A stretch of DNA of 39,631 nucleotides, taken from Moraxellaceae bacterium. Its GTDB lineage: Bacteria > Pseudomonadota > Gammaproteobacteria > Pseudomonadales > Moraxellaceae. The position numbers were made by a program, and so were the translations under genes. The notes below the pieces were generated by a model. The model ran no database searches, was not told where the DNA came from, and worked only from the letters and a program-made list of their open reading frames with translations. The DNA lies in the NCBI GenBank assembly GCA_018260315.1, contig JAGLBJ010000008.1:1-39631 (forward strand), read 5' to 3'. Positions 15,434 through 24,806 of the stretch are shown here, piece by piece. The first letter of the stretch is position 1. Each line of letters opens with the position of its first letter.

Positions 15434-16102
15434 TTAACTTAAATTTGTATTATTAATGCTGTGTAAATTACCTACCGACCATGCTGCCAGTTTAGCCGCT
15501 AAGTCAATCGGCGTTTTGGCGTTAATAGGTGTATTGTAATAGGATAATTGCCAATCCTCCAAGGTCAATGATTGTCGGTGCAAGCAGGCTACAATGGTGC
15601 CGGTATGCTTATTGAGGCCGGTATCCAAGGTGAAATGTGCGACTTCGGTACGTTTAACCATATCTAAAACGCGAAAATTAACATCGGCCACTTTATTTAG
15701 AGGCTGCCCTGAAAATGAACTGACGACAAACCATAATGTATTGATTTGTGGTGATATTTTGTCAAAGTAAATATCAATACGTTCAGGGTCGGCGGGCTCA
15801 TCGGGCGACGCATCGTCATCGTCGGTTGATTTTGCCATACGGTCGCCATGATGCTGAATACTTTCAGCGCGTGAGCGCATATTGCCAAACCACACGGTTT
15901 CAAGCAGGCCACCGGTTCGGTCAAGCAAAATACACGATAAATCCAAATCTACAGGGTCATTTTTTCCAAAAATCGAATCTAGAAATCCCGTGCCGACTTT
16001 TTCGCCAAGCCAGCTTAAGGTAATGCGAAAATGTTTAGCTAAAGTGCCATTATGGGTTAGCTCCAAGGTTTGACTGGGTGAGGGTAATTTAAAATCGGGC
16101 AT
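15434..16102 (-). CDS. TerD-family (tellurite resistance/stress) protein
   Basis: The 222-residue protein matches the TerD/TerZ family: an N-terminal SxxxxL-type strand region, the calcium-site-like DLDLSCILLDRTG, the WFGN strand, a DPERIDIYFDKI strand and a C-terminal ADVNFRVLD...VACLHR..WQLSYYN region. I chose the ATG at 16102; the frame also opens with TTG at 16108 but without proper ribosome-binding spacing. An Asp-rich stretch (STDDDDASPDEPADPE) sits in the loop between two strands. TerD domains bind calcium and belong to tellurite, phage and stress-linked ter systems. No terB, terC or other ter gene is nearby, so this is a lone member and its role is open. It lies 117 bases downstream of the EamA gene, same strand. 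Confidence 0.82.
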   Translation of the reverse strand: MPDFKLPSPSQTLELTHNGTLAKHFRITLSWLGEKVGTGFLDSIFGKNDPVDLDLSCILLDRTGGLLETVWFGNMRSRAESIQHHGDRMAKSTDDDDASPDEPADPERIDIYFDKISPQINTLWFVVSSFSGQPLNKVADVNFRVLDMVKRTEVAHFTLDTGLNKHTGTIVACLHRQSLTLEDWQLSYYNTPINAKTPIDLAAKLAAWSVGNLHSINNTNLS

Positions 16103-16218
16103 AAGCAAAGTCCATAAAGAGTCATTATCTAACCAGAGTGTAGCAAACTTTAGGGCATGAACAAATATGTTGTTTAATCCTGTTATTGCCTAGATTTTTT
16201 AAGTATTAAACCAGAGGA

Positions 16219-17163
16219 TTAAGTGACTAGTGAGTCAGGCGCTTTAGGTTTAGGCGTCAAGGTAATCATTAATACCCCGCCGATATTTAATGCGCAGCCC
16301 AACCACTGAAGCGCGTTTAAATGTTCATTTAAGGCTAAAACGGCAATAAAAACGGTCAGGACCGGACCCCCTGAACTGATCATGGCAGCCTGTGATGACC
16401 CGATGCGTTCAATGCCCTGCATAAGTAACGTTGTAGGGAGTACGGTCGAAAAGAATCCGAGCGCTACACCATAGCCGATAACAGTCCATGACAAACCATG
16501 CAGCCAGACAAGTGGATTAGACGTTATTACAAAAAAATGAATTAAAGCCGCTATACAGGCCAAACTCATGGCCAAGCCGGTAAAGCGCCAACTTCCAAAG
16601 CGTTGAATCAAATTGGGGGTCATTACCAAGTAAAGGGCATATGCAACTGCACTAGCAAACACAAAGGCGCTGCCGGTTAACATGCCCTTTTGCTGCAACA
16701 CGGCTACGCCTTCGCCCACCATCACCAGTAAAGTGCCAGCATAACTTAAAATAAGGGCAATGATAGTACGGGTTTTAATCCGTTGACCTTTTAAAATAGC
16801 CATTAGTAAAACGGTTAACGTGGGATATAAAAATAAAATAATGCGTTCTAACGAAGCTGATATGGTTTCTAGTCCGATAAAATCTAAAATACTGGCTAAA
16901 TAGTAGCCCATAAAGCCTGCTAAAAATAACAAGCCCCAATCTTTAGAGGTTTTAACATGCGTTGATCGCTGACTTAACAAGGTAATGGCAATAAAAAACG
17001 GCAAGGCGCTGCCCATGCGTAATGCCAGTAATTGAATACCCGTTAACTGACTGTCGGCATGGTAGGCAAACTTGATTAGAATGGCTTTTAAAGCAAATAG
17101 TACCGCCGACAATAAGACGAACAATGTGCCCAAGGTTGCCGATTTTGAAGAAGGGGCTGCCAT
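16219..17163 (-). CDS. EamA/DMT-family inner-membrane transporter
   Basis: The 314-residue protein has about ten hydrophobic segments in two repeats of the EamA (DUF6) type; each repeat ends in the usual Gly-rich helix, and the C terminus shows LNEHLNALQWLGCALNIGGVLMI, a hallmark of the second repeat. These drug/metabolite transporters export metabolites such as amino acids or take part in nucleotide-sugar transport; the substrate cannot be read from sequence. A -35-like TTGACA (complement of 17217-17222) lies upstream but its -10 partner is weak. The TerD-like gene follows in the same direction and might share the transcript. Confidence 0.9.
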   Translation of the reverse strand: MAAPSSKSATLGTLFVLLSAVLFALKAILIKFAYHADSQLTGIQLLALRMGSALPFFIAITLLSQRSTHVKTSKDWGLLFLAGFMGYYLASILDFIGLETISASLERIILFLYPTLTVLLMAILKGQRIKTRTIIALILSYAGTLLVMVGEGVAVLQQKGMLTGSAFVFASAVAYALYLVMTPNLIQRFGSWRFTGLAMSLACIAALIHFFVITSNPLVWLHGLSWTVIGYGVALGFFSTVLPTTLLMQGIERIGSSQAAMISSGGPVLTVFIAVLALNEHLNALQWLGCALNIGGVLMITLTPKPKAPDSLVT

Positions 17164-17468
17164 GCCGAAGGTTCCATTGCCTAAAAATACAAAAGTTTGC
17201 GCCTTGACTTGCTGTCTGTCAATGCAGATTTAGTAGGAGTTGATGCTGCTTATAAGATGAATAATGGGCAACATCATGCAGGAAATGGTTAAAAACTTAT
17301 TAAAACGACCGATTTTAACCCAAATTATGGATACGTTTGAAAATTATTGGTATTTTTTATCTAAATGAACGTAAGAATGCTGTACAATCTTGCACCTTTA
17401 TGGGATTTTTATGGGGGAAGGCCGGTTCTTTTAGGTCTTCAGTTGACATTGCAGCTTGAGGAAAACTC
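17164..17468. other. 305-base divergent intergenic region between the EamA gene and pntAA
   Basis: The region should hold promoters for both sides. Towards pntAA there is a good -10 box, TACAAT at 17383-17388, without a clear -35. Towards the EamA gene there is TTGACA (complement of 17217-17222) with only a poor -10 (CAAACT) 17 bases on. A frame open from 17365 overlaps pntAA out of frame and is not a gene. Confidence 0.4.
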
Positions 17469-18596
17469 ATGCATATTGGAATTCCTGCCGAAACCGTCAC
17501 TGGTGAAACGCGCGTTGCGGCTACACCCGATACCGTTAAAAAACTGGTTGCGGGTGGGCATACAGTATTGGTCCAACATGGAGCAGGCGTACGCGCAAGC
17601 TACATTGATAGTGCCTACGAGCAAGCGGGCGCGGTCTTAATCGATGATGTTTATACAAATGCTCAAATGTTACTCACAGTACGTGCGCCACAAGGCGATG
17701 CGATCAAGCGCCTAAATGCGGGCACCATTGTAGTGGGCATGTTTGACCCCTATCGAAACCCAGAATTAGACACCTTTGCGACTCAACATGTTGCGGCGTA
17801 TGCGCTTGAACTGTTACCGCGAACGTTATCGCGCGCGCAAAATATGGACGTTTTATCGTCACAGTCAAATTTAGCCGGTTATAAAGCGGTCTTGATGGCG
17901 GCTAATGAGTATCAGCGACCTTTCCCCATGTTTATGACCTCTGCCGGAACCGTTAAACCTGCTCGTGTGGTTATTATGGGGGTGGGGGTTGCAGGCTTGC
18001 AGGCGATTGCAACGGCACGACGTTTAGGCGCTGTGGTAGAAGCCACCGATTTGCGTCCAACTGCTAAAGATCAGGTTGAATCGCTAGGGGGCAAATGGCT
18101 AGATGTGCCTATGTCGCCTGAAGAACAAGAAAAAGCAAAGCAAGCGGCGGCCAGTGGTTATGCGTGGATGCCGGGCGAACAGTACATTAAGGATCAGGCG
18201 GTTATCGTTGATAAAGCTGTAGCCAATGCCGATATCGTCATTACGACTGCGTTAATACCGGGACGCAATGCGCCGCGTTTGATTCGCGCCGAAACGGTTG
18301 CCAAAATGAAACCCGGTTCAGTCATTCTGGATATGGCGGTTGAAACCGGCGGTAATGTTGAAGGTTCGGTCGTGGGTGAAACCGTGAGTACGCCAAATGG
18401 AGTGCGTATTATTGGAACTCCTAATATTCCATCGACTTTAGCGGCGCAATCTTCGGCTTTATATGCCAATAACGTCTTTAATTTTATCAGTACGTTATTT
18501 GATAAAGAAGGGCACTTAGAACTCAATGCTGAAGATGAAATTCAAAAGGCATTGTTAGTCACGCATGGCGGCCAAGTGCTGCTTAAACGAGGTTAA
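17469..18596 (+). CDS. pntAA: Proton-translocating NAD(P) transhydrogenase, subunit alpha part 1
   Basis: The 375-residue soluble protein is the NAD(H)-binding domain I. It starts [26 protein letters not shown], the signature of alanine dehydrogenase/transhydrogenase proteins, and contains the Rossmann motif [18 protein letters not shown] with ATDLRP after it, where Asp binds the NAD ribose, and the conserved GGNVEGS segment. It passes hydride between NAD(H) and NADP(H) in the PntAA-PntAB-PntB complex at the inner membrane, coupled to proton movement, and so supplies NADPH. A GAGGA ribosome-binding site precedes the ATG. pntAB follows after 11 bases and pntB 11 bases after that, a tight three-gene operon. 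Confidence 0.95.
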   Translation: MHIGIPAETVTGETRVAATPDTVKKLVAGGHTVLVQHGAGVRASYIDSAYEQAGAVLIDDVYTNAQMLLTVRAPQGDAIKRLNAGTIVVGMFDPYRNPELDTFATQHVAAYALELLPRTLSRAQNMDVLSSQSNLAGYKAVLMAANEYQRPFPMFMTSAGTVKPARVVIMGVGVAGLQAIATARRLGAVVEATDLRPTAKDQVESLGGKWLDVPMSPEEQEKAKQAAASGYAWMPGEQYIKDQAVIVDKAVANADIVITTALIPGRNAPRLIRAETVAKMKPGSVILDMAVETGGNVEGSVVGETVSTPNGVRIIGTPNIPSTLAAQSSALYANNVFNFISTLFDKEGHLELNAEDEIQKALLVTHGGQVLLKRG

Positions 18597-18607
18597 GGAG
18601 TTACATT

Positions 18608-18976
18608 ATGCCAAACGAAATGCTGACCCATGCAGCCGAACATGCAGCAACCGTGCCTTTTGTATCGGTATTTACCGTTTTTGTAATGGCTATTTTTGTG
18701 GGTTACTATGTGGTCTGGGGCGTAACCCCGGCGCTGCATACACCTCTGATGGCAGTCACCAATGCCCTATCGGGTGTCGTTATTGTGGGAGCGATGCTGC
18801 AAGTGGTCAGTACCCCGACCTTTGATGTGGTAACTCATGCCATGACGGGCATGCAAGACATTACACCGACCAGTTTGTTGGGCGCATTTGCCGTTTTTCT
18901 GGCCTCTATCAACATTTTCGGGGGCTTTGCGGTCACCGAGCGTATGCTTGATATGTTTAAGAAAAAGAAAAAATAA
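18608..18976 (+). CDS. pntAB: NAD(P) transhydrogenase, subunit alpha part 2 (membrane)
   Basis: The 122-residue protein has three to four hydrophobic helices and corresponds to the membrane part of PntA in organisms where PntA is one chain. Recognisable are [27 protein letters not shown] (a conserved stretch around TP-LHTPLMSVTNA) and the later [20 protein letters not shown] end. It forms part of the proton channel with PntB. An AAGGAG ribosome-binding site lies at the end of pntAA, 11 bases before the start, showing close operon coupling. Confidence 0.95.
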   Translation: MPNEMLTHAAEHAATVPFVSVFTVFVMAIFVGYYVVWGVTPALHTPLMAVTNALSGVVIVGAMLQVVSTPTFDVVTHAMTGMQDITPTSLLGAFAVFLASINIFGGFAVTERMLDMFKKKKK

Positions 18977-18987
18977 GGGGATAGCAC

Positions 18988-20385
18988 GTGTCATTTATTG
19001 CAGATTATGCAAACTGGTTTTATCTTATCGGGGCAGTGTTGTTTATTATGACATTGCGCGGTTTGTCCGGCCCCAAAACCGCTATTATGGGCAACCGGTA
19101 CGGCATGGCAGGTATGGCCATTGCCATTTTAACCACCTTTTTTGTAGCGCCTGCCCCCGAATCGCCGGTAGTCTGGCTGATTATTGCGGCTATGGTGCTT
19201 GGCGGGGCCATCGGTATTTTTCGTGCGCGTACCGTTCCCATGACGCAAATGCCCGAAACGGTCGCTTTGATGCACTCAATGGTCGGTTTATCGGCGGTGT
19301 GTATTGCGGCGGCTGCGGTGTTGCACTCAGGCTTGCATCACGACAGTTTACATCGTTTTGAGCTGTTTGTGGGCTGCTTTGTGGGGGCTATTACGTTTAG
19401 TGCGTCTATTTTTGCCTATGGTAAACTGGCGGCTAAAAAATGGGCAAAAACCATTAAAGGCGGCAGTGTCAAGCCCATTCAAATTATTTTGCTCGTGCTG
19501 ATGTTGGCTTGTGGCGCGCATTATTTCTTAACTGAAAATTTGGTATCCTTTTGGGCCATGACGGGTGTAGCGCTGGTGCTGGGCTATTACTGGATTGCCC
19601 CGATTGGCGGCGGCGATATGCCGGTGGTTGTGTCGTTGCTGAACTCGTTTTCGGGCTGGGCAGCGGCAGGGATTGGATTTACCTTAAATAATACCATGTT
19701 GATTATTGCCGGTTCGCTGGTTGGTTCATCGGGCGCTATTTTATCGTATGTCATGTGTAAGGCTATGAATCGCTCGTTGTTTAACGTGTTGTTTGGTGGA
19801 TTTGGACAGACAGCCGTAGCAGCCGGTGAAGTAGGCGATGCTAAGCCTAAAAATTATCGGTCTGGTTCTCCCGATGATGCAGGCTTTTTAATGTCAAATG
19901 CAGACAGTGTCATCATCGTACCCGGTTATGGTATGGCACAGGGCCGTGCGCAAAATGCGGTCAAGGAACTGGCCAATACGCTTAAGGAAAAAGGTGTTAA
20001 CGTGCGCTTTGCGATTCATCCTGTGGCGGGTCGTATGCCGGGTCATATGAACGTGTTGCTTGCAGAAGCCGACGTTCCGTATGAAGATATTTACGAAATG
20101 GACGAGATTAACTCGGACTTTGCCAGTACCGACGTGGTTTTGGTGATTGGCGCTAATGACGTAGTCAATCCGGCAGCCAAAGATGACCCCAGTTCGCCCA
20201 TTTATGGCATGCCTATTTTGGAAGCCTATAAAGCGCAAACCGTCATGGTGATTAAACGTTCTATGGCAACCGGTTATGCGGGCTTGGATAACGATTTATT
20301 TTATCTTGATAAAACCATGATGATTTTTGGTGATGCCAAAAAAGTTGTGGAAGATATGAGTAAATCCATCAACGGGGGTCACTAA
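18988..20385 (+). CDS. pntB: NAD(P) transhydrogenase, subunit beta
   Basis: The 465-residue protein starts with GTG. The first part (about 260 residues) is a set of transmembrane helices with MPETVALMHSMVGLSA and the later GGGDMPVVVSLLNSFSGWAAA, both typical of PntB. The rest is the NADP(H)-binding domain III, with the nucleotide motif PGYGMAQGRAQNAVKEL, the loop IHPVAGRMPGHMNVLLAEA and GANDVVNPAA, and KRSMATGYAG, which contacts the NADP phosphate. It completes the transhydrogenase. The stop codon lies in a 15-base duplication (see findings). A terminator is 34 bases downstream. Confidence 0.95.
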   Translation: MSFIADYANWFYLIGAVLFIMTLRGLSGPKTAIMGNRYGMAGMAIAILTTFFVAPAPESPVVWLIIAAMVLGGAIGIFRARTVPMTQMPETVALMHSMVGLSAVCIAAAAVLHSGLHHDSLHRFELFVGCFVGAITFSASIFAYGKLAAKKWAKTIKGGSVKPIQIILLVLMLACGAHYFLTENLVSFWAMTGVALVLGYYWIAPIGGGDMPVVVSLLNSFSGWAAAGIGFTLNNTMLIIAGSLVGSSGAILSYVMCKAMNRSLFNVLFGGFGQTAVAAGEVGDAKPKNYRSGSPDDAGFLMSNADSVIIVPGYGMAQGRAQNAVKELANTLKEKGVNVRFAIHPVAGRMPGHMNVLLAEADVPYEDIYEMDEINSDFASTDVVLVIGANDVVNPAAKDDPSSPIYGMPILEAYKAQTVMVIKRSMATGYAGLDNDLFYLDKTMMIFGDAKKVVEDMSKSINGGH

Positions 20386-20419
20386 GTCTGTGGTCACCAA
20401 GTCTAATTTTTTCTAAACC

Positions 20420-20453
20420 AAAAAACCGTCTGGACCATCAGACGGTTTTTTTT
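20420..20453 (+). terminator. Rho-independent terminator after the pnt operon
   Basis: AAAAACCGTCTG and CAGACGGTTTTT form a 12-base stem over a 6-base loop (GACCAT), followed by more T. It is a strong terminator closing pntAA-pntAB-pntB. Confidence 0.92.
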
Positions 20454-20645
20454 ATGTAAACAGCCTAAATTAAAACTATCCCTAAATCAATTCAAATCGA
20501 CCAGGAACACCAGCTCCTCATTTAAGTTGCACAACATTAAACGACCAGCTTAACGATTGGCTTAAAGTTCCATGATTGAACAGATGTTTTTTTATTAAAA
20601 ACAGGTACACTCTGACATCACCCTCACTCAATAGAGAAAGCAGCC

Positions 20646-20849
20646 ATGTCATTACGTTGGACCGATACCCAGGACATTGCCCTCGCGCTACTTGAAGCTC
20701 ACCCCGATTTAAATCCGCGTGTCATTCGGTTTACCGACCTGCATCGCTGGATTTGCGAATTGCCCGCCTTCAACGATGACCCTAATCGCTCCAATGAAAA
20801 ACTCCTGGAAGCCATACAAATGCAATGGCTAGATGAATTTGACGATTAA
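20646..20849 (+). CDS. iscX: Iron-sulfur cluster assembly accessory protein IscX
   Basis: The 67-residue acidic protein matches IscX/YfhJ: it starts SLRWTDTQDIALALLE, has the HPDLNPRVIRFTDLHRWICELP core with the conserved RFTDL, and ends with the acidic LLEAIQMQWLDEFDD, which contacts IscS. E. coli IscX is 66 residues, so this is full length. It binds iron and the cysteine desulfurase IscS and tunes Fe-S cluster assembly. It is separated here from any isc operon, and lies before ndk. An AGAAAGCAGCC stretch is the only ribosome-binding candidate, so the signal is modest. Confidence 0.93.
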   Translation: MSLRWTDTQDIALALLEAHPDLNPRVIRFTDLHRWICELPAFNDDPNRSNEKLLEAIQMQWLDEFDD

Positions 20850-20915
20850 TCGGTAAAAGCCTCTAAAATAAGTTAAAGATTTTGTGTAAATGCTATCTTT
20901 AACGTTTAAGCACAG

Positions 20916-20921
20916 TATAAT
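20916..20921 (+). promoter_or_regulatory. -10 box of an ndk promoter
   Basis: A perfect TATAAT lies 46 bases before the ndk start codon. The -35 region at normal distance is weak. ndk and perhaps rlmN would be read from here. Confidence 0.55.
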
Positions 20922-20966
20922 ACGCACGCTGTAGGTCAATTTTGTATTTTTCTTTTGGAGTAAACC

Positions 20967-21398
20967 ATGGCGATTGAACGTACATTGTCTATTATTAAAC
21001 CCGATGCAGTCGGCAAACATCATGTCGGTGAAATTTTGGGCCGTTTTGAAAAAGCGGGTTTAACGCCGATTGCCATTAAAATGAAACACCTCTCTAAAGC
21101 CGATGCTGAAGGCTTTTATGCAGAACACAAGGAACGCGGTTTTTTTAACGATTTAGTCAGTTTTATGACCTCTGGCCCGGTCGTGGTATCGGTTTTAGAG
21201 GGCGAAAATGCCGTATTGGCTCACCGCGATATTTTAGGTGCAACCAATCCTAAAGATGCGGCACCGGGTACCATTCGGGCCGATTTTGCCACCAGTATTG
21301 ATGAAAATGCTGCGCACGGTTCAGACTCGGTAACATCAGCTACACGTGAAATTGCTTATTTCTTTAAAGATGATGAAATTGCTCCGCGTACTCGTTAA
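20967..21398 (+). CDS. ndk: Nucleoside diphosphate kinase
   Basis: The 143-residue protein is a standard nucleoside diphosphate kinase. The phosphorylated His117 lies in AAHGSDS, and the N-terminal [20 protein letters not shown] is typical. The enzyme exchanges gamma phosphates between nucleoside triphosphates and diphosphates, keeping nucleotide pools balanced in the cytoplasm. A TTTTGGAG ribosome-binding site precedes the ATG. It starts the chromosomal run ndk-rlmN-pilF-rodZ-ispG-hisS known from Acinetobacter and Pseudomonas relatives. Confidence 0.97.
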   Translation: MAIERTLSIIKPDAVGKHHVGEILGRFEKAGLTPIAIKMKHLSKADAEGFYAEHKERGFFNDLVSFMTSGPVVVSVLEGENAVLAHRDILGATNPKDAAPGTIRADFATSIDENAAHGSDSVTSATREIAYFFKDDEIAPRTR

Positions 21399-21514
21399 TC
21401 GTTTGTTTATATCGTTTTAAACCAACGTACAGCCATATCTTTTAGAGAGATTAAATAAGGTATGGCCTGTTTTTAAACGATTGTTATAGTTTTTTAATTG
21501 GAGTTTGTAACCCT

Positions 21515-22882
21515 GTGCCTTATACCGACATTCCCTTAGCATTAACAGGTGTTCCCGAAATTAGCCCGTCTGTTGCTGCTAAGGATATGGACACGTCTAA
21601 GCTCAATTTGTTGGGCTTGACACGCGCTGAACTCGAAGAATTTTTTGTCTCGTTGGGTGAAAAAAAGTTCCGTGCCGGTCAGGTCATGAAATGGATTCAT
21701 CAATTTGGCGTAACCGATTTTAATCAAATGACCAATATTTCAGGCGCGCTGCGTCAGCGATTAAGCCAATGTGCTGTGGTCGAACCGCCTGAAGTTGTGC
21801 ATAAACAGTACTCGCAAGATGGTACGCGTAAATGGGTCTTTCGGGTGGGGGCGGGTACGGGCTCGCTTGTTGAAACGGTCCTTATTCCGGCCGACGATAA
21901 AACGGGTACGCGTAAGACCTTGTGTATTTCCAGTCAAGTGGGCTGTGCGCTTGATTGCAGCTTTTGCAGCACCGGCAAACAAGGTTTTGAACGCGATTTA
22001 ACGGCTGCAGAAATCATTGGGCAGTTATGGGTGGCCAATCAATCGTATATGGAAGACGTTGCCCCCAATGAACACACGCGAACGGTGACTAATGTCGTGA
22101 TGATGGGTATGGGTGAACCGCTTTTAAACTTTGAGCCGGTGGTTGCAGCCATGCGGATTATGCTGGACGATTTTGCTTACGGAATGTCTAAACGCCGCGT
22201 AACGCTCTCAACTTCGGGGGTTGTGCCGATGCTTGAGCGCTTGGGCGATGAAATTGATGTGGCACTGGCGATTTCGCTGCATGCCCCGAATGATGCCTTG
22301 CGTAATGAACTGGTACCAATTAATAAAAAATATCCGTTGGCCCAGTTGATTGCGGCCGCGCGTCAGTATTTATTAAAAACAGGTGCCAAAGCCACAGATG
22401 CCAAGACGCAGCCTGTTCAAGATGAGCATAGCCCACAGCCATTAGAAAAAATTGAGAGCCAGCGTAAGCATGTGACTATTGAATACGTTATGCTTGATGG
22501 GGTCAATGATTTACCCTCCCATGCACGTGAACTGGTGGTTTTATTAAAGGATTTGCCCAGCAAAATTAACCTGATTCCGTTTAATCCGTTCGCACATGCA
22601 CCTTATGTTCGGTCAAGCAACAATCGCATTCATGCCTTTCAAAAAATTATGTCTGATGCCGGGTTTGTGTGTACCATTCGGACCACACGCGGTGATGATA
22701 TCGATGCAGCCTGTGGGCAATTGGTGGGACAGGTGGCCGATAGAACGCGGCGTGCAGAACGTTGGCAACAAAAGAATGCACAAAATGTCGGTCAGCAAAA
22801 AGCACAAGGCTTACAAGACGCGTTGCAGATACAGCGTCCGTTGCGTAAACGTGAAATTTTTCGCGGTAGTGGGCGGGTGTAA
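21515..22882 (+). CDS. rlmN: Dual-specificity rRNA/tRNA adenine-C2 methyltransferase RlmN
   Basis: The 455-residue radical-SAM protein has the cluster motif Cys144-x3-Cys148-x2-Cys151 in [11 protein letters not shown], the KWVFR and SLVETVLIP segments, MGMGEPL, SLHAPN, and a C-terminal [18 protein letters not shown] that holds the methyl-carrying cysteine (CGQL). It methylates A2503 of 23S rRNA and A37 of some tRNAs. I use GTG at 21515, with GGAG 11 bases upstream; an ATG at 21587 would remove 24 residues but has poor spacing, and an N-terminal extension is normal in Acinetobacter RlmN. A loop at residues 289-316, rich in Gln, Lys, Asp and Pro, is about 20 residues longer than in relatives I know. 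Confidence 0.95.
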   Translation: MPYTDIPLALTGVPEISPSVAAKDMDTSKLNLLGLTRAELEEFFVSLGEKKFRAGQVMKWIHQFGVTDFNQMTNISGALRQRLSQCAVVEPPEVVHKQYSQDGTRKWVFRVGAGTGSLVETVLIPADDKTGTRKTLCISSQVGCALDCSFCSTGKQGFERDLTAAEIIGQLWVANQSYMEDVAPNEHTRTVTNVVMMGMGEPLLNFEPVVAAMRIMLDDFAYGMSKRRVTLSTSGVVPMLERLGDEIDVALAISLHAPNDALRNELVPINKKYPLAQLIAAARQYLLKTGAKATDAKTQPVQDEHSPQPLEKIESQRKHVTIEYVMLDGVNDLPSHARELVVLLKDLPSKINLIPFNPFAHAPYVRSSNNRIHAFQKIMSDAGFVCTIRTTRGDDIDAACGQLVGQVADRTRRAERWQQKNAQNVGQQKAQGLQDALQIQRPLRKREIFRGSGRV

Positions 22883-22908
22883 CCTGCATTAGAAGGTTAG
22901 TTTGAAGA

Positions 22909-23871
22909 TTGTTTTTAATATCAGTATGGAATGTTAACGCAGTGAACATAAGGCAGGCATTACAACGACAGGCTAGCGTATGCAAAGGGACTGTTGAGCC
23001 ATTCCAACGCTTATGGGTAGGTTCTTGGTTTTTTAAGCCGACGCATTATATGGTGACTGGGGCAATATTAACTTTGCTTACGGCGTGTCAAAGTAACCGT
23101 ACGCCGATGTTTGTGCCTGCCAACGGCAGTTATGTCAATAGTGCTGCCAGCAAACCCTCTATCGTCAAAGACCCGGCACAGGCGGCCCACGCACGCACCG
23201 CCATTGCAGCAGAATATATTCGTAAAGGTGAATTAGACGCTGCCAAACGTAGTTTAGAGGCTGCTTTAGAGTCCGATTCGCGTTCAGTTGAAGCCTATAT
23301 AATGATGGGTGTTTTACTACAAACCGAAGGCAGTGAGGTTAATTTACGTAAAGCCGAGAGTTATTTTAAAAAGGCGATCAGCTTAAAACCCGACGATGCT
23401 CAGGCGCATAATAATTATGGTGTGTACTTGGCCTTTTTAAAGCGTTATCCTGAAGCAATTGGGCATTTTAGTATTGCAGGCAGCACATTAGGCTATGAAG
23501 GGCGGGCCAATGCGCTCGAAAATTTAGGGCGCACGTTATTGCTGGTTAAAGATGTTCCACGCGCGACCACGGCCTTTGAACAAGCCTTAAATGCCAATCG
23601 TGATTTGATAGTGCCACGGTTTGAACTTGCAGATATCTTTTTAAAACAGGGTCGTGCTGCACAAGCTGATGCGTTATATCAGGACTATATTACAATGATA
23701 GGTCAACCCGATGCAGCATCGTTATGGCTCGGCATGCGTATTGCCCATGCGCTGCACCAGGAAGAGCGCGTGACTCAATATGCCGACCAGTTACAGCAAC
23801 ATTTTCCAAACAGTGACGAATTTAGTCGCTATACACAGCTTAAACAGGCACCAGGTACTCCATGGATATAA
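22909..23871 (+). CDS. pilF: Type IV pilus biogenesis lipoprotein PilF/PilW
   Basis: The product has a lipobox LLTAC (Cys60 from the earliest start) and then several TPR repeats, including AAEYIRKGELDAAKRSLEAAL, AESYFKKAISLKPDDAQAHNNYGVYLAFLKRYPEAIGHF and later copies. This is the PilF/PilW pilotin, an outer-membrane lipoprotein needed for assembly of the PilQ secretin ring. The start is unclear: the frame opens with TTG at 22909, GTG lies at 22942, and the first ATG (23050) leaves too short a signal without basic residues. The gene overlaps rodZ by 10 bases. Type IV pili also serve DNA uptake in relatives. Confidence 0.88.
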   Translation: MFLISVWNVNAVNIRQALQRQASVCKGTVEPFQRLWVGSWFFKPTHYMVTGAILTLLTACQSNRTPMFVPANGSYVNSAASKPSIVKDPAQAAHARTAIAAEYIRKGELDAAKRSLEAALESDSRSVEAYIMMGVLLQTEGSEVNLRKAESYFKKAISLKPDDAQAHNNYGVYLAFLKRYPEAIGHFSIAGSTLGYEGRANALENLGRTLLLVKDVPRATTAFEQALNANRDLIVPRFELADIFLKQGRAAQADALYQDYITMIGQPDAASLWLGMRIAHALHQEERVTQYADQLQQHFPNSDEFSRYTQLKQAPGTPWI

Positions 23872-24716
23872 CTCCCCATTCTAATAATGCTGTCAATGCT
23901 GGCAGTGGACAACCCAACAATGCAACCGGGGCAATGGCCATCAGTCAAAAACCGGGTGAGCGATTAAAACAGGTGCGCTTAGCCCAGCGTCGTGAACTTG
24001 AAGATATTTCGGCTCAGTTAAATTTGCCGCTTCCCGTATTGCTGGCCCTTGAAAATGACGATTATCAGGCTTTACCGCAAGCAGCGTTTATTCGGGGTCA
24101 TATTCGTAACTATGCTAAAGTGCTAGGCATTGACGGGCAGCCGTTGGTTACGCGTTTTTCAGATATTTATACCCAGGATACGGGGTTATCTGACCAGCAG
24201 ACCTTTGCCAATTCACCGTTAAAACCCTTGGCGCGTTTAAATCGGGCGCGTAGCCCGCGTAGTTTTGCCTGGTTGCGTTGGGTTTTAATCGCCTGTATAG
24301 CGGCGGCGCTGGCTTATGCGGCTTATTATTTTATTCATGATTGGCGGTCGAAACGGCAGACGGTTCCCGCTGTGCAAACCGATGGTTTTGTTCCCGAACT
24401 GGCTCCTGAATCCTTGCCTGCACCCTTAGGGGTTAAAAGTAAAATGAATTCCGAGTCTACTTCTGCAACCAGCCAGGATCAGTTGGTGCTCGATTTAAGT
24501 AAGGATACCATCCTGCAAGTGCGCGATTCGATGGGTAAAACCCTGGTTGATGGCACGCAAAAGGCTGGAACGCCGGTGCATGTTAGCGGCATATCGCCGT
24601 TTGCACTGACGTTGCCCGATGCGGTGGCGGTTAAACGGTTAAGCCTAAATGGCGAAGTGGTGGATTTAAAACCGTATATCGTGAATGGTCGGGCCGAGTT
24701 TAGATTATCGCGCTAA
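23862..24716 (+). CDS. rodZ: RodZ-like cell-shape protein (HTH + DUF4115)
   Basis: The 284-residue protein has a cytoplasmic helix-turn-helix domain (about residues 30-100; PGERLKQVRLAQ...LEDISAQLNLPLPVLLALENDDYQALP, AAFIRGHIRNYAKVLG), which is the MreB-binding fold rather than a classic DNA binder. One membrane helix follows (about 140-165, FAWLRWVLIACIAAALAYAAYYF) and a periplasmic DUF4115 domain. It anchors MreB and keeps rod shape. It starts inside the end of pilF, overlapping by 10 bases, so the two are translationally coupled. RodZ sits before ispG in many gammaproteobacteria, as here. Confidence 0.88.
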   Translation: MDITPHSNNAVNAGSGQPNNATGAMAISQKPGERLKQVRLAQRRELEDISAQLNLPLPVLLALENDDYQALPQAAFIRGHIRNYAKVLGIDGQPLVTRFSDIYTQDTGLSDQQTFANSPLKPLARLNRARSPRSFAWLRWVLIACIAAALAYAAYYFIHDWRSKRQTVPAVQTDGFVPELAPESLPAPLGVKSKMNSESTSATSQDQLVLDLSKDTILQVRDSMGKTLVDGTQKAGTPVHVSGISPFALTLPDAVAVKRLSLNGEVVDLKPYIVNGRAEFRLSR

Positions 24717-24806
24717 GATTTTTCTGTAGGCGTTTGAATGTCATCATTTAAATTAAAACAGTAGACCGTTATATTGATTAATCAAATTTTAAAGTGAGGA
24801 GACGTC

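Noticed and set aside
17365..17640. Plus-strand open frame of 91 residues upstream of and overlapping pntAA
   Set aside because: It overlaps the conserved N-terminal coding region of pntAA in another frame and has no ribosome-binding site.
18888..19361. Plus-strand open frame of 157 residues across pntAB and pntB
   Set aside because: It is out of frame with both well-supported genes and rich in Cys/Arg/Tyr, as is typical of a shadow.
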